In this document: one piece after another, positions 18,012 to 25,900 of the stretch | How the letters are laid out: each line of letters opens with the position of its first letter | Position numbering within the stretch: position 1 is the first letter of the stretch | Origin: CAYMRB01 sp964392615 | GTDB lineage: Bacteria > Planctomycetota > UBA8108 | Assembly: GCA_964392615.1 (NCBI GenBank) | Contig: CAYMRB010000011.1 | Span: forward strand, 1 to 49,176 | Direction: 5' to 3' | DNA: 49,176 nt | Notes under the pieces: generated by a model | Told to the model about the DNA's origin: nothing | Seen by the model: the letters and a program-made list of their open reading frames with translations, nothing else | Database searches by the model: none | Program-made: the position numbers and the translations under genes

Positions 18012-19418
18012 TCACGGACCTCGGAATCGTACCTGGACCTCGCATGTGGTCCCCGACTCCGTGTCGGACACCGGAAACACCAGCTCGAACGCCCCGTTGT
18101 AATCCTCGCGGGACACGATCGCGAAGATCGGCACCTCGACGTCCTTCATGCCCTCGAGTGCAATCTCTCGATGCGGAATGATGAACTCCACGCTCGGGCC
18201 GCCACCTTCCGGCGTCGCGCCGTCACCCACGCGGTACGTGCGGCTCTCGGTGGTCTTGTTCTGCAGGTGAAGCGTGTAGAGATTCCGGATCTTCCCATCG
18301 TCGATGACGAACGGCACACCGGACGAGCGAAGCATGTTGGCCTGAAACGACGTCCGCCCGCCGGCTGTGAACGCGAAGACCGTAAGGCCGAGCAACCCGG
18401 CAGCGGCATAGACGTACACGCGAGGCCGCAAGAACGTCTGCTTTCCGGTGTCGAACCGCATGCGGGAGTCGTAGCGCACCAGACCGGTCGGCTTGCCGAC
18501 CTTGCGCATGACATCGTCGCAGGCATCGATGCAGTCGGCGCAGCCGATGCACTCCATCTGCAGTCCGTTGCGAATATCGATACCTGTAGGGCAGACGTGG
18601 ACGCATCGATGGCAGTCGACGCAGTCGCCACCCTGCGATCGATGCTTGACTCGCGGCTCGCCGCGTTTCTCGTCGTACCCGATGATGATCGTCGCATCGT
18701 CGATAAGCGTCGACTGGAGGCGCCCGTACGGGCAGAGGATCAGGCACGTTTGCTCGCGAAACCACGCGAAATCGAAGTAGATCACGGCGGTCCAGAACAT
18801 CGTCCACAGAAACGCGCTCATGTGGTCGCCCGCCCCGCTCGGAATGATGTCGACGAGCTCGCGGGCGGGAATGAAGTACGCCAGGAACGTATGCGTCAGA
18901 ACGAGCGAGATGGCGAGAAACACGGCGTGCTTGAACGCCTTGCGCCATACCTTGTCGAACGTGAGCGGACCGGCATTGCGACGAATCCGCCGGTTGCGAG
19001 GCCCCTCGACCCAACGCTCGACGCGGCGGAACACGCCTTCCATGAACACCGTCTGGGGACAGCCGAACCCGCACCACACTCGGCCCCAGAGCGAGGTCAG
19101 CACGAAGAGCGCGAACCCGAAACCGCTGACGATGAAGAAGAGCAGGTAGACGTCCTGGTTCGTGAACGCGCCTCCGAAGAGATACGCGACGCGCCCGGCC
19201 AGGTCGACGCAGATCATCGGGTTGCCGTTGATCTGGATCCACGGGAGCACGAGGTACACGATGATCAGCACCGCGTAGATGATGTTCTTGCGCACCTGCC
19301 ACGGCCCGCTGACATCCGCCGGGTGGATGTGATTGTGGGAACCGTCGGCGTTGATGCTGAACACCGTCTCGAGATCGGGCCGGCGCTTCTCCGGCTTCCG
19401 CTTCGCGGAACTGCTCAT
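18012..19418 (-). CDS. ccoG: Cytochrome c oxidase accessory protein CcoG
   Basis: A 468-residue CcoG/RdxA/FixG-family protein, a membrane ferredoxin-like factor involved in copper handling for cbb3 oxidase assembly. It has about five membrane helices (IIYAVLIIVYLVLPWIQING first), a conserved WCGFGCPQTVFME motif and a LILCPYGRLQ motif. Two [4Fe-4S] cluster motifs follow: CVDCHRCVHVCPTGIDIRNG and MECIGCADCIDACD. After one further helix comes a C-terminal Ig-like FixG domain (about residues 350-468). The start ATG at 19418 is 58 nt after ccoP. Length and motif order are normal for the family. Confidence 0.95.
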   Translation of the reverse strand: MSSSAKRKPEKRRPDLETVFSINADGSHNHIHPADVSGPWQVRKNIIYAVLIIVYLVLPWIQINGNPMICVDLAGRVAYLFGGAFTNQDVYLLFFIVSGFGFALFVLTSLWGRVWCGFGCPQTVFMEGVFRRVERWVEGPRNRRIRRNAGPLTFDKVWRKAFKHAVFLAISLVLTHTFLAYFIPARELVDIIPSGAGDHMSAFLWTMFWTAVIYFDFAWFREQTCLILCPYGRLQSTLIDDATIIIGYDEKRGEPRVKHRSQGGDCVDCHRCVHVCPTGIDIRNGLQMECIGCADCIDACDDVMRKVGKPTGLVRYDSRMRFDTGKQTFLRPRVYVYAAAGLLGLTVFAFTAGGRTSFQANMLRSSGVPFVIDDGKIRNLYTLHLQNKTTESRTYRVGDGATPEGGGPSVEFIIPHREIALEGMKDVEVPIFAIVSREDYNGAFELVFPVSDTESGTTCEVQVRFRGP

Positions 19419-19476
19419 GTCGGACGTGGAGTCCCTCGCGTCTCTCCGGAATCCTCGGGGGAGATAGCGTCGCGCT

Positions 19477-20070
19477 CTATTCCCTCGGCTCCTCGCGGGA
19501 GCCCTCGGCAGCCTTGCCGGAAACGTTCGTCCCCTTCACTTTCGCGAGCACGAACGCCGTGATCTCTTCGACGCGCGTCGGGCCCAACCGAGGCCCCCAC
19601 GCGATCATGCCCTTGGCCGGGACACCGTCGGTAATCGTCGCGTAGATCTGCGTCGGACCTCCTCCGTGAATCCAGAACTCGTCGGTCAAGTTGGGGCCGA
19701 CGCTCCCCTGGCCCTTGTCGAGGTGACACGAAACACAGTACGCCTGGAAGAGTTTGGCGCCCGCAGCGACCTTCTCCGGCATGCCGACGACCATCAGGAG
19801 GGTCTCGTCGGTCATCCCGCCCTCGCGCGCGGCGTCGAGCTCGGCCTGTCGGACCTGCGCCATCTCCTGCTCGTATGCCATTTCCGACGAAGGGCCGATC
19901 TCGAACGTGTGGTAGTAGAGCCAGTAGCCGAAGGAGAAGATGATGGAGACAAAAAGGATGAAGAGCCACCAGTTCGGCAGTCGATTGTCGTACTCCTGAA
20001 TGCCGTCGAAGCTGTGCTCGAGAACCTGATCCGGCTTGTACTCCGAGGCACCTTTCGTCGCGTCGCCCAT
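19477..20070 (-). CDS. ccoP: cbb3 oxidase subunit CcoP-like, monohaem cytochrome c
   Basis: A 197-residue membrane-anchored cytochrome c. The N-terminal FixP_N helix is clear (EYDNRLPNWWLFILFVSI). One c-type haem site follows (CVSCHLDKGQGSVGPNLTDE), with a C-terminal methionine candidate in AKGMIAWGPRLG. Classical CcoP has two haems; only one CxxCH is present here, as in several other fused-CcoNO lineages. It passes electrons to CcoO and the CcoN active site. The start is the ATG at 20070, one base after the ccoQ stop; a GTG at 20091 would add seven residues overlapping ccoQ. Confidence 0.9.
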   Translation of the reverse strand: MGDATKGASEYKPDQVLEHSFDGIQEYDNRLPNWWLFILFVSIIFSFGYWLYYHTFEIGPSSEMAYEQEMAQVRQAELDAAREGGMTDETLLMVVGMPEKVAAGAKLFQAYCVSCHLDKGQGSVGPNLTDEFWIHGGGPTQIYATITDGVPAKGMIAWGPRLGPTRVEEITAFVLAKVKGTNVSGKAAEGSREEPRE

Positions 20071-20071
20071 G

Positions 20072-20275
20072 TCAGCGGGTCCTTTCGTCACAGTCCGTCG
20101 CCGTGGTGGAACTTTCGTCGCCGAGCGGGAGAGACGACAGGTACTCTCGATTCTCCCTGTTGCGCAGCCCTACGAGCGCATAGAAGAGCACCGCGGCGAA
20201 GCCGAGCACGAAGATGATCAGTCCGACGAGGGGCCAGGTCATGAGGGTCTCATCTTGAAACAGCGTGCGGAGCAT
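20072..20275 (-). CDS. ccoQ: cbb3 oxidase small subunit CcoQ
   Basis: A 67-residue single-helix protein. The CcoQ/FixQ pattern is a short N-terminus, a helix (WPLVGLIIFVLGFAAVLFYA), then a basic and polar tail containing NREYLSSLPLGDES. It stabilises the cbb3 complex in known systems. The start ATG at 20275 has an AGGAGG ribosome site six bases upstream and shares one base with the ccoNO stop (TGATG). An internal ATG 12 codons later is a weaker alternative. Confidence 0.85.
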   Translation of the reverse strand: MLRTLFQDETLMTWPLVGLIIFVLGFAAVLFYALVGLRNRENREYLSSLPLGDESSTTATDCDERTR

Positions 20276-22623
20276 CACTGGCCTCCTGTGGTGGGAGCTA
20301 TCTGGACGGGCTGGGGACCGCGACCGAGCCGCTGCAGATAGGCGATCATCGCGACCAGCTCGCTATCGGCGGCGACCGTGACCTGTTGCGCGGCCAGGTC
20401 GGCGGCGATCGCACGGCCCTGCTCGGTCGCGTTCTCCACCGCAGACGCGAAATCGTCGTCGGTGTACGGCACGCCGAGCTTGCTCAGCGTCTCCATCTTG
20501 TGAGCCGTGCCGTCCAGGTCGACCTTGCGATCCTCCATGAACGCGTAGGTCGGCATGTTCGAGCCGGGCGACGTGTTGCGCGGATCCTTCATGTGCAGAT
20601 AGTGCCACATGTTCCCGTAGCGACCGCCGACCCGTGCAAGATCCGGCCCCGTACGCTTCGAGCCCCAGAGGAACGGGTGGTCGTAGATCGACTCCTCAAG
20701 CCTCGAGTAGTCGCCGTAACGCAGGGTCTCGGCACGGAACGGCCGGATCATCTGGCTGTGGCAGACGTAGCAGCCTTCACGAACGTAGAGGTCTCGGCCT
20801 TCCAGCTCGAGCGGCGAGTACGGCTGCTGGAGGTACGGGTTCGGCGACCCGTCAGCGAGCGTGGTCATCGTCACCGGAGCCTTGTTCGCGATGACGATCG
20901 TCGGAATGATCTCGACGACGCCTCCGACGAGGATCGCGAGCAACGTCAGAATCGTGAACGCGCCATAGTTGCCCTGCAGCCGCGAGTGCCACCTCCGGTC
21001 GTGCTCTCCGCTGTAGATACCGAGACCGAGTAGCGCGGCCACGGTGACGACCACGAGCCCCCCGAGAGACACCGCTGCCCCGAGCGGTCCGAAACCACCC
21101 ATGACGACAGCCAGGATCGTAATGACCGTGCAGTACACGACCGGCGCGCCGAACATCACCTTCCAGTTGAAGCGCGCGTCGGGCGCGAGCTTGCCGGTGA
21201 CGGTCACCTCGGACGTGACCTTCTTGCCGGAGCGAATCGTCATGATCAGGTTGTACGTCCCGATCAGGAAGCTCGCGAAGTAGAGGACGCCGCCGACGAG
21301 GCGGGTCTGGTACATGACGCGTTCGCCGATCAGCGTCTCGATGAAGTCCGGGTACTTGAGGTAGCCGGACTCGTCGAGCGCCAGCAGGCCGAGTCCCTGG
21401 TTGATGCCGCCCACCCACATCGAGGTGACGTACAGCAGGATTCCGAGCGTGCCGATCCAGAAGTGCAGGTCGGCCAGTTTCGTCGAGTACAGCTTGGTCC
21501 CCCAGAGCTTCGGCACCATCCAGTACAGCATGCCGACGGTCAGGAAGCCGTTCCAACCGAGCGTGCCACCGTGCACGTGACCGATGATCCAGTCCGTGTA
21601 GTGCCCGAGCGCGCTGACGCTCTTGATGGACAGGAGCGGGCCTTCGAAGGTCGACATGCCGTAGAACGTCACCGCGACCGCGAAGAACTTGCAGACCGGG
21701 TCGGTCCGCAGGCGGTCCCACGCGCCGCGGAGGGTCAACAGCCCGTTCAACATTCCGCCCCACGACGGCGCCCAGAGCATGATGCTGAAGACCATGCCGA
21801 GGCTCTGCGCCCAACCGGGGAGCGCCGTGTACAAGAGGTGATGGGGTCCGGCCCAGATATAGAGGAAGACGAGCGACCAGAAGTGCACCACCGACAGACG
21901 ATAGGAGTACACCGGTCGCCCGACCGATTTGGGAACGTAGTAGTACATGATGCCGAGCATCGGCGTCGTGAGGAAGAACGCGACGGCGTTGTGCCCGTAC
22001 CACCACTGGACCAGAGCGTCTTGTACCCCCGCATAGATCGGGTACGAGTGTAAGAAGCTGGTCGGAAGCGCCAGGTTGTTGACGATGTAGAGAACCGCGA
22101 TCGTGACGATACTCGCGATATAGAACCAGATCGCCACGTAGAGGTTGCGCTCGTTGCGGACGGCCAGGGTCCAGAAGAAGTTCAGCGCGAAGACGACCCA
22201 CACGATGACGACGAGAACGTCGATGGGCCAGATCAGCTCGGCGTACTCCTTGCTCTGGGTCAATCCCAGCGGCAAGGTGATGGCCGCCAGGATGATGATC
22301 AGCTGATAGCCCCAGAAGTTGATCCAGCTGAGCTTTCCTGACGCCATGCGGGTGCGCAGCAACCGCTGCGTCGAGTAGTACACCCCCGCGAACATCATGT
22401 TCCCGACGAACGCGAAGATCGCCGCGTTCGTGTGAAGCGCGCGCAGCCTGCCGAAGCTCAGCCACTCGACGCCGAGGTTGGCCTGCCAGTACGAGAGCTG
22501 CAGCGCGATGATGACTCCCACGAGCAGTGACACCACGCCCCAGACGATGGTGGCGAGCGAAAACGCTCGGACGATGCCGTCGTCGTAGACGACGCGCCGT
22601 GTCGTCGTGCTATCCGTCTCCAT
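20275..22623 (-). CDS. ccoNO: Fused cbb3-type cytochrome c oxidase subunits I and II (CcoNO)
   Basis: A 782-residue fusion of the catalytic subunit CcoN (about residues 1-480) with the monohaem cytochrome CcoO (about 560-780). The CcoN part keeps the active-site residues: RALHTNAAIFAF (low-spin haem), WWYGHNAVAFF and AGPHHLLYT (CuB histidines), MYYYVPK (region of the cross-linked Tyr) and GHVHGGTLGW (haem b3/b histidines). The CcoO part has the haem site GCYVCHSQMIRPF and the methionine segment GSNMPTYAFM. It is therefore a bona fide, presumably high-affinity oxygen reductase. The ATG at 22623 has GAGGG eight bases upstream; the 16-residue extension to 22671 was rejected. It overlaps ccoS by 14 nt. 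Confidence 0.95.
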   Translation of the reverse strand: METDSTTTRRVVYDDGIVRAFSLATIVWGVVSLLVGVIIALQLSYWQANLGVEWLSFGRLRALHTNAAIFAFVGNMMFAGVYYSTQRLLRTRMASGKLSWINFWGYQLIIILAAITLPLGLTQSKEYAELIWPIDVLVVIVWVVFALNFFWTLAVRNERNLYVAIWFYIASIVTIAVLYIVNNLALPTSFLHSYPIYAGVQDALVQWWYGHNAVAFFLTTPMLGIMYYYVPKSVGRPVYSYRLSVVHFWSLVFLYIWAGPHHLLYTALPGWAQSLGMVFSIMLWAPSWGGMLNGLLTLRGAWDRLRTDPVCKFFAVAVTFYGMSTFEGPLLSIKSVSALGHYTDWIIGHVHGGTLGWNGFLTVGMLYWMVPKLWGTKLYSTKLADLHFWIGTLGILLYVTSMWVGGINQGLGLLALDESGYLKYPDFIETLIGERVMYQTRLVGGVLYFASFLIGTYNLIMTIRSGKKVTSEVTVTGKLAPDARFNWKVMFGAPVVYCTVITILAVVMGGFGPLGAAVSLGGLVVVTVAALLGLGIYSGEHDRRWHSRLQGNYGAFTILTLLAILVGGVVEIIPTIVIANKAPVTMTTLADGSPNPYLQQPYSPLELEGRDLYVREGCYVCHSQMIRPFRAETLRYGDYSRLEESIYDHPFLWGSKRTGPDLARVGGRYGNMWHYLHMKDPRNTSPGSNMPTYAFMEDRKVDLDGTAHKMETLSKLGVPYTDDDFASAVENATEQGRAIAADLAAQQVTVAADSELVAMIAYLQRLGRGPQPVQIAPTTGGQ
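20282..20287 (-). promoter_or_regulatory. Perfect Shine-Dalgarno site for ccoQ
   Basis: Minus-strand AGGAGG with six-base spacing to the ATG at 20275. It lies inside the 3' end of ccoNO and fixes the ccoQ start. Confidence 0.7.
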
Positions 22624-22825
22624 TGAGACACCCTCTTTCTTCGCGGTTCTGCGCCGGCGGCGCGTCGCCATCGGCGGGACGTATTACCTCGTCGTCGGCG
22701 AGAGGGAGCAGGGAAAGCCGGTCACCGTGCTCGAAATCGCCTTCGCGCAAACGAATCATGAAGAAGGCCAACGCCGCCGAAGCGAGCACCAGACCCAGCG
22801 CGACGAGAACGATCGCGATCACCAT
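22610..22825 (-). CDS. ccoS: cbb3 oxidase assembly protein CcoS
   Basis: A 71-residue small membrane protein beginning MVIAIVLVALGLVLASAALA. One helix is followed by the family-like segment FFMIRLREGDFEHGDRLS (compare F-W-A-x-x-S-G-Q-F-D-D in classical CcoS) and a polar tail. CcoS is required for cofactor insertion into cbb3 oxidase. The gene overlaps both neighbours: 7 nt with ccoI upstream and 14 nt with ccoNO downstream. It is easily missed because a longer open frame runs through it from inside ccoI. Confidence 0.82.
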   Translation of the reverse strand: MVIAIVLVALGLVLASAALAFFMIRLREGDFEHGDRLSLLPLADDEVIRPADGDAPPAQNREERGCLNGDG

Positions 22826-25323
22826 CCGAGGCGCCTCCCAGATAGTCGGATCCCTGTCATCGCCACGACACCCGCAGAGCTGATCGGCATCAGGATCGCC
22901 GCGACGACCGGAGTCACCCAGCCCGCCAGGCACAGGCCCACGGCGGCGGCGTTGTACGCCACGGCCACCAGGAGATTGGCCGTCGTGACGCGACGCAGCC
23001 GCTTTGCGGCCGCAAGCGTCCACCGGACAGCCGCGATGCCGTCGCCGAGGAAGAAGAAGTCGGCCTTCCCCGGCAGGACCGGGCGATCGATCGCCGGCGT
23101 TCCCGCGCAGAACGCAGCCTCGAAGCTCGGCGAGTCGTTCAGCCCGTCTCCGATCATCAGCGTGTCGGACGCGTCGATCCCCTTCACGAGTTCGGCCTTG
23201 GCCTCCGGCGTGAGCCCGCCGATCGCCGCGGCCGGTTCGACGCCGAGCGCCTCGGCGGCCTCGCGCACCCGTTCGGGTCGATCGCCGCTGATCAGCCACA
23301 CTCCGTACCCGCTGCGGAGCAGACGGCGCACTTCGCTCGCCGCATCCGCCTTGAAGTCCTCCTGGAACGACAGCGCGGCCAGGACCTCGCCATCCCTCGT
23401 GAAGAGGGTCTTGCCCGCGCCCCCGGACGAGTCGTTCGAAGGCAGGCCCTCGAAACAGCCTCGCGTCGCGTAACGCGGGGAGCCGAGCCGGTACTCGCTG
23501 CCGCTCCGTTGGAGCGACAGCCCGGCGCCGGCCACCTCGACGACCTCGCGAACAGGCTCGTGGTCGACCGGCGTCTCGCGGGAATCCACGAGCTCGGCGA
23601 GGGCCGCGGCGATGCACTGACTCACCGGATGGTTACTGCGCGCGCTGATCGCGCGTAACGCCGCGCGGCCCTCTCCGGTGAGCGCACCTAGCGCCAGCCG
23701 AGACGCGGGATTGAGAGCCAGCAGGCCGCGAGTCAGCGTACCGGTCTTGTCGAGCAGGACCTGTCGCACCTGGAGCGCCTTGTCCATCAGCTCGCCGCGC
23801 CGCACGAACACGCCACGGCGTCGGAGCGCGAGAAACGTCAACTCCTCGGCCAGCGGTGTGGCCAGCCCGATCGCGCACGGGCACGTCACGACGAGGATCG
23901 CGACCGTGACCTCGAGGGCCGCGCGCGAGCCGTGCGGAATCCACAGCGCGAACCCGAGCGCTCCGAGAACCAGCACCGCCGTGACATACCAGGTCGCGAC
24001 ACGGTGCCACCACAGAGGACGCCAGCGCCGCGCGTCCGCGCCGTCCGTGGGACCGCAGCGCAGAAGGTCGCCGAGTCGTGAGTCGGCAAAGTCCTCCTTG
24101 GCGACCACGTTGAAGCCGTGGTCCCCGGCATTGAACGAGCCCGCCGGCACGCAATCGCCGGGCTCGACCGTCAGGAGGTCCGACTCTCCGGTGATCCAGT
24201 CCATCGTCACGGCGGCGCTCGTGTGGAGCACGACGCTCTCGACGGGCACCAGATCGCCCGTGGCGATCCATAGCGCGTCGCCCGTCTTGACCCGGGGTGC
24301 CGCGACGGCCTCGAGCTCGCCGTCCTCGCGCTGGCGCTTGACGATGATCTGCTCGGCGCCGCTCGACGCGAGCAACGTGTTCCGATTGCGCTCGAGGAGA
24401 CGTTCCTGCACGAACCTGCCGACGAGCATCAGCGCGACGAAGATCGCCAGCGAGTCGAAGTATGCCGCCTCCGGGCCGGCGCTGCAGTACGCCCAGACCG
24501 AGCCGAGATAGGCGAGCACCATCCCCAGCGCGATGGGCAGGTCGAGGTGCGCGATACCCCGTCGAAGTCCGGCGATCGCTCCGGAGATGAAGACCCTTCC
24601 GCCGACGAGTACCGCGATCGTCGCGAGCGCGAGGTTCAGCTTCCCGAACGTGTCGTACAGCGGATCGTCCGCTTGCAGACCGAAATAGTACCCGAGCGTG
24701 AACACCATGACGTTCAGCGCGATGGCCGTGCAGATCGCCATGCGCGCCAGCAGCGCGCGCGAGCGCTCGGGCGCGACCTTCCGCGACGGACCGAAGCGAT
24801 AGCCGAACTTCTCGGCCGCAGCGAGGTATTCGCGGAGGTCGCCGCGCGTCGGGTTCCAGGCGAGGTCGACCTTCCCGAGCGACGGGTTGATGCGCAACTC
24901 CAGCCCGGCGGGGTACCGGTCGAACAGCCGCTCGAGCAGCCAGACGCACGCCGCGCAGTGAACGCCCTGGATGTCGAGCGCCAGCCGCAACTCGCCACCA
25001 GGTCCGGCGGGGGTCGACGCCAGCATGTGATCGAGCCAGCCGAAGGCGTCGGCCTCGAGCTGCGCCGGCGGCGCCTGGCGACCGCGCGCGATATCGTAGA
25101 ACCGGTCCAGCCCCTCATCGTGGAGCAGGAGGAACACCGTCCGGCAACCGCGGCAGCAGAACGGGCCCTCCGCCTCGACCCACGCGTCGCCAACCGAGCT
25201 GCCGCAGTGCAGGCACTCGCCGCGCGCGATCGCGCGGTCCCACGCCTCCTGCTTGCCCGCAGGCGCGGCGCTCGGAGCGCCCTCCTGTCGTGGCGGCGTC
25301 GTCGGTGAGGCGAGATCAACCAT
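22819..25323 (-). CDS. ccoI: Copper-transporting P-type ATPase CcoI
   Basis: An 834-residue P1B ATPase that supplies copper for cbb3 assembly. It has an N-terminal Cys-rich domain typical of CcoI (CLHCGSSVGD...FCCRGCRTVF) and an HMA-like CxxC segment (GVHCAACVWLLERL). The membrane copper site is TCPCAIGLATP, with ITGES (actuator), DKTGTLT (phosphorylation Asp), SNHPVS (HP motif) and GDGLNDS (hinge). All catalytic residues are present and the length is normal. The ATG at 25323 overlaps the stop of the TolB-N-like gene by 8 nt, and the end overlaps ccoS. Confidence 0.95.
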   Translation of the reverse strand: MVDLASPTTPPRQEGAPSAAPAGKQEAWDRAIARGECLHCGSSVGDAWVEAEGPFCCRGCRTVFLLLHDEGLDRFYDIARGRQAPPAQLEADAFGWLDHMLASTPAGPGGELRLALDIQGVHCAACVWLLERLFDRYPAGLELRINPSLGKVDLAWNPTRGDLREYLAAAEKFGYRFGPSRKVAPERSRALLARMAICTAIALNVMVFTLGYYFGLQADDPLYDTFGKLNLALATIAVLVGGRVFISGAIAGLRRGIAHLDLPIALGMVLAYLGSVWAYCSAGPEAAYFDSLAIFVALMLVGRFVQERLLERNRNTLLASSGAEQIIVKRQREDGELEAVAAPRVKTGDALWIATGDLVPVESVVLHTSAAVTMDWITGESDLLTVEPGDCVPAGSFNAGDHGFNVVAKEDFADSRLGDLLRCGPTDGADARRWRPLWWHRVATWYVTAVLVLGALGFALWIPHGSRAALEVTVAILVVTCPCAIGLATPLAEELTFLALRRRGVFVRRGELMDKALQVRQVLLDKTGTLTRGLLALNPASRLALGALTGEGRAALRAISARSNHPVSQCIAAALAELVDSRETPVDHEPVREVVEVAGAGLSLQRSGSEYRLGSPRYATRGCFEGLPSNDSSGGAGKTLFTRDGEVLAALSFQEDFKADAASEVRRLLRSGYGVWLISGDRPERVREAAEALGVEPAAAIGGLTPEAKAELVKGIDASDTLMIGDGLNDSPSFEAAFCAGTPAIDRPVLPGKADFFFLGDGIAAVRWTLAAAKRLRRVTTANLLVAVAYNAAAVGLCLAGWVTPVVAAILMPISSAGVVAMTGIRLSGRRLGW

Positions 25324-25900
25324 CCGTCGCCTCCAGCTCGACGCCGAAGATGTCGTCGCGAAGGCGTGCCGCGATCGACGCGCTGGTGTCGCCGCTCACG
25401 CGTGCCGACCAGAGCTCGTGGCTGTCCTGCGCGCGTACGAGCCGAACGCGGAGGCTGTGCTCATCTCCGGTCGCCCGCACCGTACCTACGAGCAACGAGT
25501 CCGCGCCGAGCTCTGCCGCGATGTCACGCAGCGTCCTCCGACTGCCTCGGAACGCCGCGGCGCGCGCGGCGGGGACGACGGTGACGTCCGACGACAGTTC
25601 ACGCGTCAGGTCGGCGACCAGTGCATCGACGAACGCCGTCCCGGCGTCAGAGGAAGTCGACGCGTCGGCGCCGGCGCGATCGAACGGCAGGATCGCGAGG
25701 ACGCCGACGTCGCGCGGCACCGGGCGCTCCCGTTCGCGCGGCACCCACCCGCGCGCGAAGAAAACGACGACGGCCACCATCAGGACGACCCCCGCGATAC
25801 CGACGACGGGATCGCTCCATCGCGAGATGGCCGCGCGAACGGTATCAGCTGGGGGCGAGCCGCCCATGGCGGATTCTGGACGCGGGTCAGTCGAAGTCAT
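25316..25900 (-). CDS. Membrane-anchored TolB-N/FlgO-like domain protein
   Basis: A 194-residue protein with a ~33-residue N-terminus, one membrane helix (VVGIAGVVLMVAVVVFF, about 33-50) and an extracytoplasmic domain. The domain follows the pattern of the TolB N-terminal/FlgO-like family: VGVLAILPFD, AFVDALVADLTRELSSDVTV, DIAAELGADSLLVGTVRA and RVRLVRAQDSHELWSARV. In other proteins this domain is joined to adenylate cyclase, kinase or TPR parts; here it stands alone. It overlaps both coxA-like (14 nt) and ccoI (8 nt), so it is translationally embedded in the oxidase operon. Its role is unknown; an assembly or envelope-anchoring factor is possible. Confidence 0.7.
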   Translation of the reverse strand: MTSTDPRPESAMGGSPPADTVRAAISRWSDPVVGIAGVVLMVAVVVFFARGWVPRERERPVPRDVGVLAILPFDRAGADASTSSDAGTAFVDALVADLTRELSSDVTVVPAARAAAFRGSRRTLRDIAAELGADSLLVGTVRATGDEHSLRVRLVRAQDSHELWSARVSGDTSASIAARLRDDIFGVELEATDG

